Positions 44,976-57,965 of a stretch of DNA of 64,000 nt are shown here, piece by piece. A program made the translations under genes and the position numbers. Position 1 is the first letter of the stretch. Each line of letters opens with the position of its first letter. Origin of the DNA: Anoplopoma fimbria (Eukaryota > Chordata > Actinopteri > Perciformes > Anoplopomatidae); contig NC_072470.1 in assembly GCF_027596085.1 (NCBI RefSeq), forward strand, positions 4,109,688 to 4,173,687, in the 5' to 3' direction. A model generated the notes under the pieces. That model was not told the origin of the DNA and did not search any database. It was given only the letters and a program-made list of their open reading frames with translations.

Positions 44976-47900
44976 CTACATTAGAGGTTGGTGAGTGTGA
45001 AGGATGGAGGCGTCGGGTGGCTCTGCTGCTTCGGGCAGGTAGTGGTAGTCCTTGTGGTGGATGAATTGGTGGTACTTTGGCTTCAGATGGAGCTGCGCAT
45101 GTGGAAACATCGGATTCTGGAGAGAAAAGATGACATAGAGACTCAGTGGAGGTTTGCAGAAGTGGAGAGCGATATGCAAACATGACAGTTTCAAAGAGAA
45201 ACAGAGGTCAAATCCAAAAAACACTGAAAACAATTGCCTGTCTTTTACCTTTCTAGGGTCGTGTTGCAGAACAAAGGGTGTCATTCCGTCAGTTCTCGGA
45301 GGATACAATGGGTAAACCTGCATCACTGTGGGCTCTACAAACTGCAAAACAAAGAGAACACACAAAAGTTAGCAGAACAAGTTAACTAACTCAATATGTT
45401 TCTCTCCACCCAACAAACAGGGAACATTCAACAAGCCTTATATTTTCAAAACAGTCAAAAGAGCAAATCAGTTACAAAACAATTATTTGTGGGAGTGGCT
45501 TCACAGTTAAAGGATGTGCCGGTGGATCTGTACCTCTGGTGTGGTGTCCTCCATGACAGGCAGAGGAGGCGGGACAGGGCCTCCATCAGCGGGCTGGTAC
45601 AGATATTCTGACTGCTGGGAGTACACGACTGGACTGGGGGGCATCTGAGACTGGACAACAAAACATTCACAACAGGTGAACAATTGGCCAAATTCTCCTG
45701 AACTAAAAAAAAAAAGAATTAATGCTTTCAATTCCCCTACCTGGACGACATTCCACTGATACTGGTTTGGGGCACACTGGGAGACGGTGAAGAGGAAAGG
45801 AAGTAGACTGTTAAATAAAGAACAAATCCCTGTTGTTCTTTTTAAAATGGTGGGATGGTGAGAATTCAGTGGATAACTAAAGGGCTTGGCTGACCTGATG
45901 GTGGTGATAGGCGGGTGGCTGGTAGACAGGCTGATGGGACTGAGGAAGCATCACTGGAGGGGCAGGCTGCAAGAAAACAAACACAAAAAAACCCACATAT
46001 TCATCTTGTTGCTCACTTCACTCACACTCACTCACAAACACGTCTATGACGTATTAAACCTTTATGTTTCACTCACTATCCTTATCCTCCAGCAATTGTT
46101 AGTTATGCTAGGGAAGCACATTTACTTTGACTTTAGATTGAATGGTTTTAATGTTGCTCCTTAAGTCAAAGTGTAAGGTGGGTGTGATATCAGGGAGGAC
46201 TGACAGGCCAGTGTTGGGCAGGAGGGATGGTGTTGTGGCAGTGGAAGTAGGCCACTCCGTTATGGTAGATGTAAGGAAAGCCGGCGGAGGTGGTGCCACA
46301 GGACATCGGCCGAGGCATGGCAGAGTCAGGGATGGTCACAAGGGCACTCTTAGCTGTGAAAAGAGGGACACCACAAAACAGTAAACCTACTGGGCATTTG
46401 TAAAACAGTTTCCATTACATGTATGTTCCATTTTAGTAAATAGGTACCTTTGTATTTTGTAATTGTGGCCAAACATCACTTTTAAGACCATCATAAACAG
46501 TGAGTGATCTTTTATGCTTAACTCATTTACTGCACCTGCAATACTGAGTTAAAGGTGATATACTGAAGTTTGGCACTGCCACTGTGTGATCAGGGGAATG
46601 TCGAGTATCACAATTGGAAACTGGGAATTAAAACTGGGAGTTAAAACAGTCGACTTACTTTGTCCTGAAGCTTGCTGCCTGCGGACAGCCTGACCGATGC
46701 TGAGCTTCTTGTCTTTAAAACAGATTCCGTTAGCCTTTAATATAGTAGTTGAGGGAAAAGATGCAGCATTAGACAATAGATTCAGGCAGATAAGCTACAT
46801 TATGGTACTTTACTGATCTGCTCTACTTACATTATGAAGGATTTTCAGTGCATCATCTTGGGTTTCAAATGTAACAAAGCCATATCTGTTCAAAGAATCA
46901 GAATCAAATCTATTTTAATCTGCTGACAGTCTGTGAGTCAAAGGATAGAAAGTCACAGCTGCATGCCATATTATTCATCAGTCAACTGTACATGAAAGGA
47001 ATGATGACAGTAACTCACCCCTTTGACATTCCTGAGCGATCTATCACAATCTTCACCTCTTTAACGGCACCATGTTGAGAGAAGACGTGTCGCAGGTCGC
47101 TCTCATTAACCTTCATAAAACACACACACACACACACACACATTTATCCTGTTATCACTCCAAAAGAAGATACAGGGGTAACTGATTTGGTTTGGTTTCA
47201 TTTCCAGAATTAATAATTTCAGATCATTTAGCAGCCAGTTATAGTAGGGTGCACCAACAACCACCAGGAGACATCTGTTAAACATCTGCATGCAAGTTGC
47301 TTTGAGCCCATGTAAACATTCCTTACTGGATTCTCCTATAATCATAGTTATACAATTGCGAGGCAAAAGGACAAAGTTTTGATGGAATAATGTTAAAAAG
47401 CCACCAATGTGTTACTTTTAACACTGAATTTAGAGGAACAATTGATACTTGATTGTCAAAAATGTTGAAAATGATAATATATTTTACTGTTGACACAGTA
47501 CATTGGTATAAATTATTTTTTTTCAATCAATCATGATTCAGACTGCATCTGCAGATTGGAGAGTATGATTGGTCCAAAAGTTATATCTGGAGAAATATGG
47601 ATTTATGAGTAACAGCAGGTACATTTTCATCTCACAATCTCATCATGACCTTTGCTGCTCTCTAGTGTTTACCCTCCTGCAATAAGACACACAAGACATT
47701 TCAGATACTCTACCAGTGAGAGTGTACAGCTCTCACCTTGTAGTCAATTCCCCCAACAAAAATCCGATTGGGGATAACAGTGCCGGGACGGGGGATAACA
47801 TTGCTGGGGTAGTGGGTGTGGTGGGTCGGGCTGTCATTGCGGTTGTGTGGAGGCAACACTTCTGGGCTGGGGGAGCTGCTGCTGTTCTGGTATGGACAGC

Positions 47901-49566
47901 TGGATGTGAGCTTCAAATGTAATCAAAAAAAGCACAAATTTACTCAGATTGAACCTGGTGTGATGTGGGATTAAGTTTCTTTCCCACCAGAAAGTGTTGT
48001 GGCAGAAAACCAATGAAGAGACGCAGATCTTGGAGTTTGCAACCAGTGGGGATATTTTATTGCAACAAAATACCACACGTTCGTCCCTTCATCATATCTT
48101 ATATACTTTTGTGGTCATCCCACCAGCCAATCACACCTAAGTGGACCATAACAAAACACATCCTGCTTTCCACTTGAATTCTTAAATGTCATGATAACCT
48201 TTTTTGGCAACACATCTTGTTCTTCTACCGGACACGTTATTCTTATGTCCTGGCACGACGTTACCTCTGTTATGGGAATTGTCAACAACAACAACTTTGT
48301 CCCACAGATGATCTTACCAACCAGGTTATTGGGGTTCAAAATAACAAGTTTTATATATGGCTATAAAGTTGTATACCAGTTTTTCCTCAACATATCCCAC
48401 TTCTGGGAGTCCCTTGACCCCCACACTGACTTCATTACATTACATTACATTACTGTCATTTAGCAGATGCTTTTATCCAAAGCGACTTACAATCAGTAGT
48501 ATATCACATATCATTCACCCATTCACACACTGATGACAGGCTACCATGCAAGGTGCCACCATCAGACTCTAACTAACATTCATGCAACATCCAGTCCACA
48601 CCGATGGCAAGCCTTCGGGAGCAACTTGGGGTTAAGTGTCTTGCCCAAGGACACATCGACTGCCGAAGCCCACCGACCCTCTGATTGGAGAACTATTCCA
48701 CTACGCCACAGCCGCCCTTGATCTGGTATGTGGAGAACTACTCTTCGGTGGAGTCGATGTGTCCTTGGGCAAGATACTTAACGTCACAGCTTGCCCCTTG
48801 ATCTGAATGTTATTAGAGTCTGAAGGGGCGGCTGTGGCGTAGTGGAGAGCAAGGTAGTTCTCCAATCAGAGGGTCGGTGGAGTCGATGTGTCCTTGGGCA
48901 AGACGCTTAACCCCAAGTTGCTCCTGAAGGCTTGCCATCGGTGTGGACTGGATGTTGCATGAATGTTAGTTAGAGTCTGATGGTGGCACCTTGCATGGTA
49001 GCCTGTCATCAGTGTGTGAATGGGTGAATGATATGTAATATACTACTGATTGTAAGTCGCTTTGGATAAAAGCGTCTGCTAAATGACTGTAATGTAATGT
49101 AATCAAAAGAAAACCAGACAACACTTCTTAATCACTCATTGAAGCCCAACACATAACAATAACAAACAAGTCTTTCAAGTCAGACTAAGTTGATGCACCT
49201 GCAGCCTGTAAGGTGACTTTTAGTCATCAGTGTCATGAAGGTCAAATCTACAGTAAAAGTGGTGACTTTTCCTGCACACTTGCTAGTTTCTGCATGAGGT
49301 GATGCTAAATGTAGCATCTTTTCCCCACCCATTGTCTTCCATTATTGCATTATTTTATTGCCCAGACATAAAAATAAAAAAAACACAGTCAATATATATC
49401 ACTCTCTTTTTTTAAAACTAGAAAAAATTTAATAACTTAGGCTAATTTTCATTGAAAAAAATCCCACTTTTTTCTAATGCTAGCATTAGCTTTTAGCCGC
49501 TCATGCTAGCTCACGTTTTTTGAAAAGGCCGGCATACGTCACCTCGTTCTGGATCTCCGTTTCCAT
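44976..49566 (-). CDS. boll: Boule-like RNA-binding protein (DAZ family)
   Basis: Cytoplasmic germ-cell regulator of translation in meiosis. Eleven coding exons, high to low: 49543-49566 (METEIQNE), 47737-47910, 47019-47110, 46831-46885, 46659-46734, 46205-46353, 45895-45966, 45741-45776, 45534-45650, 45249-45341, 44976-45116. All joins keep frame, giving about 342 residues. The RRM has RNP2 (IFVGGI) and RNP1 (KGYGFVTF), preceded by GTVIPNRIFVGGIDYK, which is the boule rather than the DAZL form (boule keeps TVIPNRIFVGG). FPYIYHNGVAYFH and PVYQPPAYHHHQ match the DAZ-type region of boule. The human protein is 283 residues; this one is longer at both ends. Exon 1 and the end of exon 6 (donor GTCAGT) are the least certain. 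Confidence 0.92.
47120..47142. repeat. (CA)n microsatellite in a boll intron
   Basis: About eleven CA units just upstream (in the gene's direction) of the exon 47019-47110 acceptor. Confidence 0.9.
47995..48304 (-). repeat. Possible solo LTR in boll intron 1
   Basis: Read on the minus strand it starts TGTGGGACAAAG, contains GCAATAAAATATCCCCACTG as a possible polyadenylation signal and R region, and ends CTGCCACAACA. TG...CA ends and an internal AATAAA suit an LTR. No internal region or clear target duplication is present, so the call is weak. Confidence 0.3.
48434..48719 (-). mobile_element. tRNA-derived SINE, copy in minus orientation
   Basis: The minus strand begins GGGCGGCTGTGGCGTAGTGG, a tRNA-like head with an A-box-like part, and ends with TAAGTCGCTTTGGATAAAAG, the tail shared by many teleost SINEs and L2-like LINEs, followed by (TGTAA)n. 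It lies in boll intron 1 in the transcribed direction. Confidence 0.75.
48730..48824 (+). mobile_element. Truncated SINE fragment between two full copies
   Basis: GGTGGAGTCGATGTGTCCTT and TTGGGCAAGATACTTAACGT match the middle of the neighbouring plus-oriented SINE, followed by a shortened TTAGAGTCTGAAGG. It is a third, partial copy. Confidence 0.55.
48825..49103 (+). mobile_element. tRNA-derived SINE, copy in plus orientation
   Basis: Starts GGGGCGGCTGTGGCGTAGTG and ends with GTAAGTCGCTTTGGATAAAA then a TGTAATGTAATGTAAT tail. It is the mirror of the copy at 48434-48719, with a 105-bp gap between the two. Confidence 0.75.
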
Positions 49567-49730
49567 GGCAACGCTTCGGCTGGCTGACTAGCGGTCCCGT
49601 CCTCTGCCTTCGTGAGTGACCTGCGGACTGTGACGTTGACCCGATAACGTCAACGTCAGACGCATCGCGCCCCTGTGACCTCACGTATGACCTCACGTTC
49701 ATCAAAGCGGAAGCGTGACTTCCGCAAACA
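49567..49730 (-). promoter_or_regulatory. boll: Promoter region of boll with clustered CRE half-sites
   Basis: A GC-richer island in AT-rich surroundings. TGACGT at 49631-49636 and ACGTCA at 49647-49652 and 49653-49658 are cAMP-response half-sites. GCGGAAGCGTGACTTCCGC at 49707-49725 is an inverted pair of ETS-like sites. There is no TATA box. CREM-type factors regulate many testis genes, so the cluster is plausible, but this is inference. Confidence 0.45.
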
Positions 49731-52305
49731 TTTTTTATTTTTTATTTGTTATTTTGTAGCAACATTGTTTATTAAAATGCATTTTCGTTATCATACAAAT
49801 GTGTTATTTAAAAAAAAAAATAATTAATTAATTAAAATTAAATCCAACATTTCCACAGACTGTAAATCAGTGCACTTTCAGCTTGAATTGTAGTAAATAT
49901 TTGCACACATTTATAATAGATATTAATGGAATGTAAAATACAATAAAGAAAAATAATTAAAATCTAAAAACTGCCCTTGTACTTCATGCCAGAGTGGTGC
50001 AGTACACCGTTCTGTCCACACGGGGGCGACATTTCTCTGTAAATAAAAATGTCTTGAAGGGGCAGCCTTCATGCAATCTTCAAAACTGATAATTAAAAGA
50101 AGGACCTTGGAAGTATCTTTTTCTCTTGGGGATAGTGTACAACTAAAACTCAATCTACAGGTGGATGCCAACAAGCCACTTAACCTCACTGCCTATAAAC
50201 TGGGGCAGCACAGCAATACAAATATTCTGAACAATATTTATAAATGTTAAGAAACTATAACTCAGCGCATATATCATTTTTTTTTTTTTACCATTTAATT
50301 AATGTGACAGTGTTTTACCCATTTTAAAAATAACAATTGACCTACAAACTACACTTGTGTGCTTTGGGTACATTTACAATTCTTTTTTACAATTACTTAA
50401 AAGTGTTTTTTTAATACGTTTCTCATAAGATTAGGAGCCCTTTTATTCCAAACAGTAGGAAAGCTCATGAATGGCTGCTCGCTGTGGGTTGATGATTAAT
50501 GAATAGGGATTTAAATAAATAAACGGATGGCCAGAGAGATTTCCCAGGCAGGAAAATGCTCAGAAAAATCCCATATATCCATGGAGAACAGTCAGAGCTA
50601 CAACACGTCTTCACCCTCCAGAAGCCACTTTATATGTTGCGTACAAGCCTCATGGAGCTATAATTTCTCTATGATTGGCGACAAAGTGCTGTGAAACACT
50701 GTCATTTGCATCTTATGCCCTTCACATCTTCTTCCTCCTCCCTTAGACCACAACAAAGCGACATTAAAAAGCCTACAAAGCCACCAGTAATGAATAAATA
50801 ACACATAACAGGGGAAACAGGATTTAGAATTGTCTATATATTTGCCATACTATTGCTGAAACATTTGCAAACATCGTTTTTTCTCTCTTCAAAAAGGTCA
50901 TGAAGCTTTGTTTTGCACATTTCCCATCGCTACAACCTCCCTTTTCCAGATTGTTTGTCCTCAACTGTGTAATGTGGGCCACGCCATTACGTGTCATTCA
51001 TTTCCAGCTTCTCTTAATTGTCGGATGAAGTTGCCAACGAGGTCTGACTGTGCAAAATGAGAAGGGCATGTTTGATAATTACAGCAATTTACCAGCTAAA
51101 AGTCCTTTTATACTCCACAAAGATCATTTAAGACACAAGTGCTGTCAGGGCAACTTGACTGGCTGTTTGAGTTTGCACCGAAAACAATAGAGTTTTATTT
51201 ATTGGCTGTTTTAGATCTCCTCTTTGTATTGACGAGTTTCTAGCATGATTTCCTGTAATATTGAGGTCTTGTTCTCATTAAAAGTCTTTTATTGTGTGAT
51301 CACACATCCAAGGTTCTGCTGTGCCAGGGTAAAGTTTTGGGGAAAAGTATATGTGTTAAAAGCCTTTTATTACTGTGCTTCAAAATGTAATTTACTTTGA
51401 CCACAGATGGGCTTGGCATGGGGATATTTCCTTCCCGTCTATTTTCTTCCCATTGGACACAAACTCCTGAGCTTTCCTCCATGTTTCAATACAACATTTT
51501 GTTTCCTGTCACTCACTGTTTACCTGAAACATCCGGATAATGTGACTCTCCAAACTGACACGTGTTTTCTGATCTGATGTCCCCTTCGCAAGGCCATCAA
51601 AACCATTAAAAATGACATGTCAGATGTTTGGTTTCTCTTGTGAGGAAAGTTTTGTCTCTGAGCCCCTTCACAGAGATGAAACTTCATCATCTGCATTCAA
51701 CGAGAAAAAAAAGGTCATTTCCCCAAACTTTCTATTTTAATCTTTTGGCTCTTTCAGCAGATAAAAGCAGAACTAGAAGAAATAGAGGTCAAATATCAGG
51801 TCAGACATGCATTTCCCATCAAGAAAGCGTCCATTTTACCCTGGTCGGTCAGTCAGTCAGACAGTCGTGGAGACAGAGGTTGATGAAAAATGAGCCATAA
51901 CAGAAGGGTTCGACTCTGGCTCTGTAATTACTCTACAAATCTCTGATTTCCCCTCCTTCATCTCCAGACTATTTATAGCCGCTGCATTCCTCTCGGAGAA
52001 TAAAATGATCTCTTTGAGACAGTACAATGCCAGAAATAACAGGTTAGGACAAACATTTGCTGAGGCGTGGTGGGCCTGGCTGACCATTACTGAGTTCCAC
52101 TGTGGTTTCAGTCTACTGTTTTTTTCCCCCCTCGTCCGTTTATTCATCTGTTATTCTAAATGGCAGTGGGATTGCTGGGGGAGGCGGCGGGGTAAGATGT
52201 GATGGTTCAACAAAAGAGCTCGTATGAGCTGCAAGGGAATCACTTTGTAGTCTGGTGGAGCACAGAGAGGTCAGCCGTTGTCTTTCATTAGAGGGAGCAG
52301 GATAA

Positions 52306-52412
<107 letters not shown>

Positions 52413-53430
52413 TCATGTCTGTGAATACTCAGGTGACTACAGGGCTCAGACCTCCCTCTTTGTGCTCCATTTTGTTTACGTTGCAATCATAGGACTTCTC
52501 TGGCAAATATGATCAACTTAGACATGTGGCTTTGAGTGTGAATATGTGTATATGCAATCACGTGTGTGTGTTTAGGTTATCAGAGGAGGAGGCTTTTCTA
52601 TAGACTGTGCTTCTTGTCAACTTTTGTTTATCATGACAAAACAAAGATCATATGTCATCTGCGTAGCATCCAGGCTTCATATCCAATGTGTTCCCACCGG
52701 TATTCATGCCATGCTGCACTGGGGAAAATACATTTGAACATTATGGACCAGATGACCCACCTAGTTCAAGTTAGGTTTTTAAGAGGTTTTTTTTGTCAGC
52801 TTTACAGTATATGGAATATGAAGAAAAGTTGTCTCTGTCCTTATTTTTGGAAAATTTCTTGTCCAACTGTAAAATAAAACTTAAACTCTCTCTTACCACA
52901 AACTTGAACACGTGTACATAATAGTTCAGATCTGTGACAAAGTCAGTTTTTATCTACTTCTTCATTACCGCTGATTTGTGATTGCTGATTGAGTTTTGAT
53001 GTGTTTTGTATGTTTTTATCAGCTTACTGATTACTAAAATGACCATTATGCTAACTGTTTTTGCTGATACAACATCCCAAAGTAACTGTCAGTTTCTACC
53101 TGTTCTTTATTCTTCTTTATTTTACCCTTATGGACTCTTTGTACAGCCCTTCACAATAAGAGTCCAGTTTAGTCAATGCATTTCTGTCCAGTCGCACATT
53201 GATTTTGCCTCCTTTTGTGGCACATTCTCTCTTTCTTTATTAATTTGAGCAGGCCTATGTATGGCAATCTACTATGTTCTCAGCACCTGATAGATGGCAG
53301 TGTAGCATGACTGAGATATGAAGCCTTTGGAGGGTTTATGTCTCTATGTTGCCAGATAAAAACCCTTCAGAATGTGGCTTCAGAATGTGGTTTCACTTCA
53401 CAGGTGTAAAAGAGTTCAGAGTTATGATAA

Positions 53431-53505
53431 TAGGCCTTTTTCACAGCCGACATTTTGACTTGTCATAGAAGGAAAAAGCACAAGTGTTACTAATCAAATT
53501 ATATA
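53431..53505. repeat. One arm of the GGCC-ended MITE
   Basis: TAGGCCTTTTTCACAGCCGA and CATTTTGACTTGTCATAGAA match the left arm of the palindromic element at 57524-57773. No second arm follows, so this is a truncated copy. Confidence 0.6.
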
Positions 53506-54298
53506 GCTTCTAAAACAACATTTAGTCAAACAGATGATACTAAAACTACTCTCTCTGGCTTTCTCCAGCGGTTGTTTGCTCTTTTGTAAAAAATGCTTCA
53601 CCACAATGGTGTTGCATTCCACAGCGACACCCGATGATTTTTCTAAATGTAGACCTATTATTTAGGGTTTTATATGCTGGGGCCCTGGCTATAGTTAGTG
53701 GGTGTGTGCACACACTGACCTACAATAAAGTAAACACACTCAACTGGGCTATGGCCAGTGAACTCAAAGTGAAGCCAAGTCTCCTTGCTGTTTCTTTTAA
53801 ACCCTCTTAATTCCTTTTTGTAGCAGGTACCAAATAGTGATTACCACACATGAAGTCAGCTTGTGTGACATGGAGTCAATACTGGAGCTTCTTTTATAGT
53901 ATCTGTGACTCTATACTCAATACTCTTTGGACATTTCAGCTGGGAGCCTGACTGGTTACGGTTATTTTCAGGGGTGTGGCATTAAAATAACTCTTTTGTT
54001 CTGTAACATGGCAGAAAAGGTCACATATAAGTCAAGGCCACTTCTTTCCTTTTATCGACTGTCAAATCAGGCTTAAAAGTCCTCTGGGATCAAAGCAGAG
54101 AATTGCCAGTTGTAGCTGTACTTATTTACTAGTTTATGCTCCATGTGACATTTTGAATAAAATATGGTTCACGGGGGAGAGTGACATAGTCATTCTGCTA
54201 TCATTTCGGATGCGGGATCATGAATTATTTGGCAGCAAGATAACACTAATTTTGCATTAGATTCACGGCCCAGTGCACCTGCAGATTTTTCACCCCCA

Positions 54299-54403
54299 AC
54301 ACACACACACACACACACACACACATTTGTTGCCCTGCCCCTCCTGACACCCTGTTGTTTGTGCATCCTGAATGTAGGTCAGAAATTTGTGTACGTGTGT
54401 GTA

Positions 54404-54434
<31 letters not shown>

Positions 54435-54530
54435 CCCCTTGTGCGTGTGTTTACTGTATGTGGCAGGGAATGGCTGCACAGTGTGCTATGGAGGTCTCCT
54501 GACACAACTACAAATATGAATCCACACACA

Positions 54531-54564
<34 letters not shown>
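54299..54564. repeat. Cluster of (CA)n and (TG)n tracts
   Basis: CA at 54299-54325, an interrupted TG tract at about 54389-54434, and CA at about 54523-54562. Opposite-phase repeats 100-200 bp apart can pair as hairpins. Confidence 0.85.
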
Positions 54565-54566
<2 letters not shown>

Positions 54567-57523
54567 ATCCAGCGGTAGGTCAGTTTAATATTTCATTTGG
54601 CTGATGGACGGCGTCTGCTGCTCTGTGAGCCAAACATCATTACAACACACTAAGTGGCTTAACTCTAATTAGAGCTGAAAATCACATTAAAGCTGCTGCG
54701 TGATACAGGAAGTAGCTCACCTTTTCCCATCGCTGGTTTGGGTTGCTTTTTTGAAATGCATGTGGCGCTATCAGATAGAATATTAAAACTTCTTTATACG
54801 GCAGCAAAACAAGCAAACAACTACCTGAGCAGATAACACCGCCCTGACCCACAGCAACCGTGGTTTGCACTGTTAGAGCTATTAGCACCGTTAGCTGCGA
54901 GATGCTGACTAAGCTGTTGCCATGTTGAAAACCTTTAAAAGCGTAATTTTATAGCTGCTTAAAATGAATCAAGTGTCAGTATACAGATTGCATGAAGTTG
55001 AAGGTAGTGTTGGGAAGACTAAATATGGATATCAACTTATTTTATCATGATTCATCATAATAACCCTTTTTTTCCTATCTACATAACTCATTTCCATTTG
55101 TCTGCTAATGCACATAAACCATACTTTGGTCAAGCCAGACATTTTTCTTTTAATTTAAATTCAGCAACAACTACGCTAATATTCATTAATCCGTTTTTTG
55201 TCCTGCAACTTAGAAATAAAATAAAACCCATCGCACTTTTGTCAGTGATCCTTTGTGTTTGGATGTGTGTGTTTATCTGTATAATTTATGAATGATGAGG
55301 GAGTAAACAGCTTCCACTTTGGCAACATGCTTTTGCACTTTGATAGCATGCGTGTGTGCAGTTCTAGTGTGGATGAATTAACAGCCTGTTTATATGTATT
55401 CTGTTTATTTGTTTCTTTCTTTTTTCATTTCTCATTCGTTCGTTGGTCTGTGGGTGGTAATAGATAAAAAGGAGTCACCAACATTATTTGACATAATATG
55501 TTGCCATCAAGAATATGGAGCCCCAAAGATAATATAGCTGTTTCGTCACATCACCACAATAACTGTTAGCAAACACAAAACAATAACCGCCATTTTCCTA
55601 CTCATCTGCCATGTCAACAGCAGCTATTTTAACAAAGGAAAACAATGGAAAGTGCCTGTGGCGTCCCACAGCCATACAGTAAGCCCTTATAAGCATTCAG
55701 TGGAAAGATTTTGTTCAGAAGGAGGTGGGATGACCAGTGAAAAACACAAAGGTGTAGCAGATGATGTTGCAGAATTGGAGATGCAGTACAAAGTGAAACA
55801 ATGAAACATCAACGACCACAATTCCTGCAGCGAGGCAAACCACAAAACAACAAATTTGTCTGAGGCCCTAAATATAATTTGGGGTCAATGAGTTGCTCGT
55901 TTTTCTGAAGACAATAACAAAATGTAGTGCCACATGAGTGTATGGAAAATCTCAGTTCAAGGGTTGTTAACTTCCAGAAATGGAAATCTATCATTTGACT
56001 TAATGTGTCTAAGATTTCCACCCAGTTGCCAGAAATAAACTGTTGGCATTGTGTGTTTCTGCAAACCACAGGATATGTTGACAGTTGAACTTTCATATAC
56101 AAAAATACATTTCATAAATACGGTGCGTATCAGCCGTGTATCACACATGCAGAAACTCACAATGTCACCTGGTTTATGTTGTGAAAAGTATGGCTCAGGC
56201 AACAAAACGTCTTGGTTACCATAAAGACGTAACTTGTGTAAATAAAAATGAACTGACCTTACCTTAACAAGCATAACACCTTTGTGTAATGAGATGAATG
56301 TCAAGGTTTGCTATTGATTTCACTCAGGACATAAACAGCGGTTTCCAGAGTCAAAGTCCTGTGTTTGTTTGACCCATCCATCACCACTCACACCCACCCA
56401 CTGTGGAGTTTGTCTTTGCATACAAGTTATTATACCACGTAACTTTCAATAACAGTCACACAATATATTAAGCATTACGTATCTTCTCAAACTTGCTATA
56501 GTAGCTTACACGTTATCCTACTCTCTCCATCAGCATCCTTGTTGGAAACATGAACTTTATAAACCCCAATTTGTTCATCCACCCATCCGTTCCCCTGCAC
56601 AGCACCATGCTTCACCCATGGTGGGAGTCAGAGATGTCCTTGTTTTCTCCTCCCTCCATCCCTTCATCCCTCGCTGTGTTTGCGCTGAACAGATGCCAGC
56701 GCTGGGTAAAGTCCTCTCCAGAGGGGCTGCCAGCAGCATATTGGTTTATAATTAATGAAATTAGGGCCGCTGTCTGCCGAGGAGGCTTCGGTCCCAGCGT
56801 AAGATAGACTGCTGCCTGCCAGGAAGACAGACGACTGGAGAGATCGAAGAGGACAGACAGGGAGAGACAGATGTAGTCGGATCATTGTCGATCCACTGTA
56901 ACGCCATGGTGGTATAGGCAACACATTCACGATCTTCATCTTCTTTATCGGCTTGTCTTCTTTTAAAAGTAGGATCTGCTCCAATCCCTGACACTGGTGG
57001 CTTTAAAGGGACAGTTCAACCTATATTTCCCCTCTTACCTGTAATTTCAATATACACAAAATGAATCAGTCCCAGTTAATTCTGATCAGACCTTTGAGGA
57101 AAGAGAGAGCAAGAGGGTCCAAAATGGAGGACTTTTTCTGCACAGTTTTAGTAACTGGTGAATGAAAAGTCACCTCCCAGCTAGCCACTTCAATGCTGCA
57201 CAAGCAAACTAGTAAATAATCCACCTGCACCAATCCTTTAGCTCTTAATACTATGCTAAAGAAGTAAGCAGTTATGGAATGCATGAGTTCCCCATTGACT
57301 GCTAAATAAAATAAATTGTCATTCTATGCAAATTTAAATGCATATTAAATATTGATACTTGAATTAATAATTTGGTACGTTTTGAATGAAATATTTAACG
57401 TTGTTTTGTGCAGATTATTTGACATTTATCAGCTGAGGACCTCGGCAAGACCCTGCTGTAAAAATAATGGCCACAGTCACCACTGAACAGAGAAGACGTG
57501 AGAGAGAAAGAAGTCTAATAAAA

Positions 57524-57773
57524 GGGCCTTTTTTTTTCACAGCGGACATTTTGACTTGTCACAGGAGGAAAAGCACGGGTGTCGCTAATGACATTAACGC
57601 CGGTTTTGTTCTATTCAAGTGTCCCAGTAAGACTTGACAGTGTGACAGCAAGCCAGCATGCACAATACCACGACCCTGAGCCTGAAGCAGCTTAATGGGA
57701 CTCATTCATTTTGTTATTTACACCTGTGCTTTTCCTGCTGTGACATGTCAAAATGTCTTCTGTGAAAAGGCCC
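57524..57773. mobile_element. Palindromic MITE, about 250 bp
   Basis: The left end reads GGGCC, a T run, then CACAGCGGACATTTTGACTT and GTCACAGGAGGAAAAGCAC. The right end is its inverse (GTGCTTTTCCTGCTGTGACA, ATGTCTTCTGTGAAAAGGCCC). The arms are about 50 bp and there is no coding capacity. It is a non-autonomous DNA element of unknown superfamily; no target duplication is evident. Confidence 0.75.
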
Positions 57774-57884
57774 ATTGTGTTTGGTCTTCAAAAATAAAGT
57801 AACACAGGTGTGTTTCTGACAGAATAACACACGAGCAAGGCCATTTTGATCCGTGGATGATGGTGCGTTAATGACAGTGGTCAT

Positions 57885-57885
<1 letters not shown>

Positions 57886-57962
<77 letters not shown>
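57886..57962. repeat. (CA)n microsatellite
   Basis: About 38 CA units without interruption. Confidence 0.97.

Positions 57963-57965
<3 letters not shown>

Noticed and set aside
56550..56994. Frames on both strands in a GC-richer stretch
   Set aside because: No domain, no convincing splice sites with coding continuity; kept only as a candidate non-coding conserved stretch.
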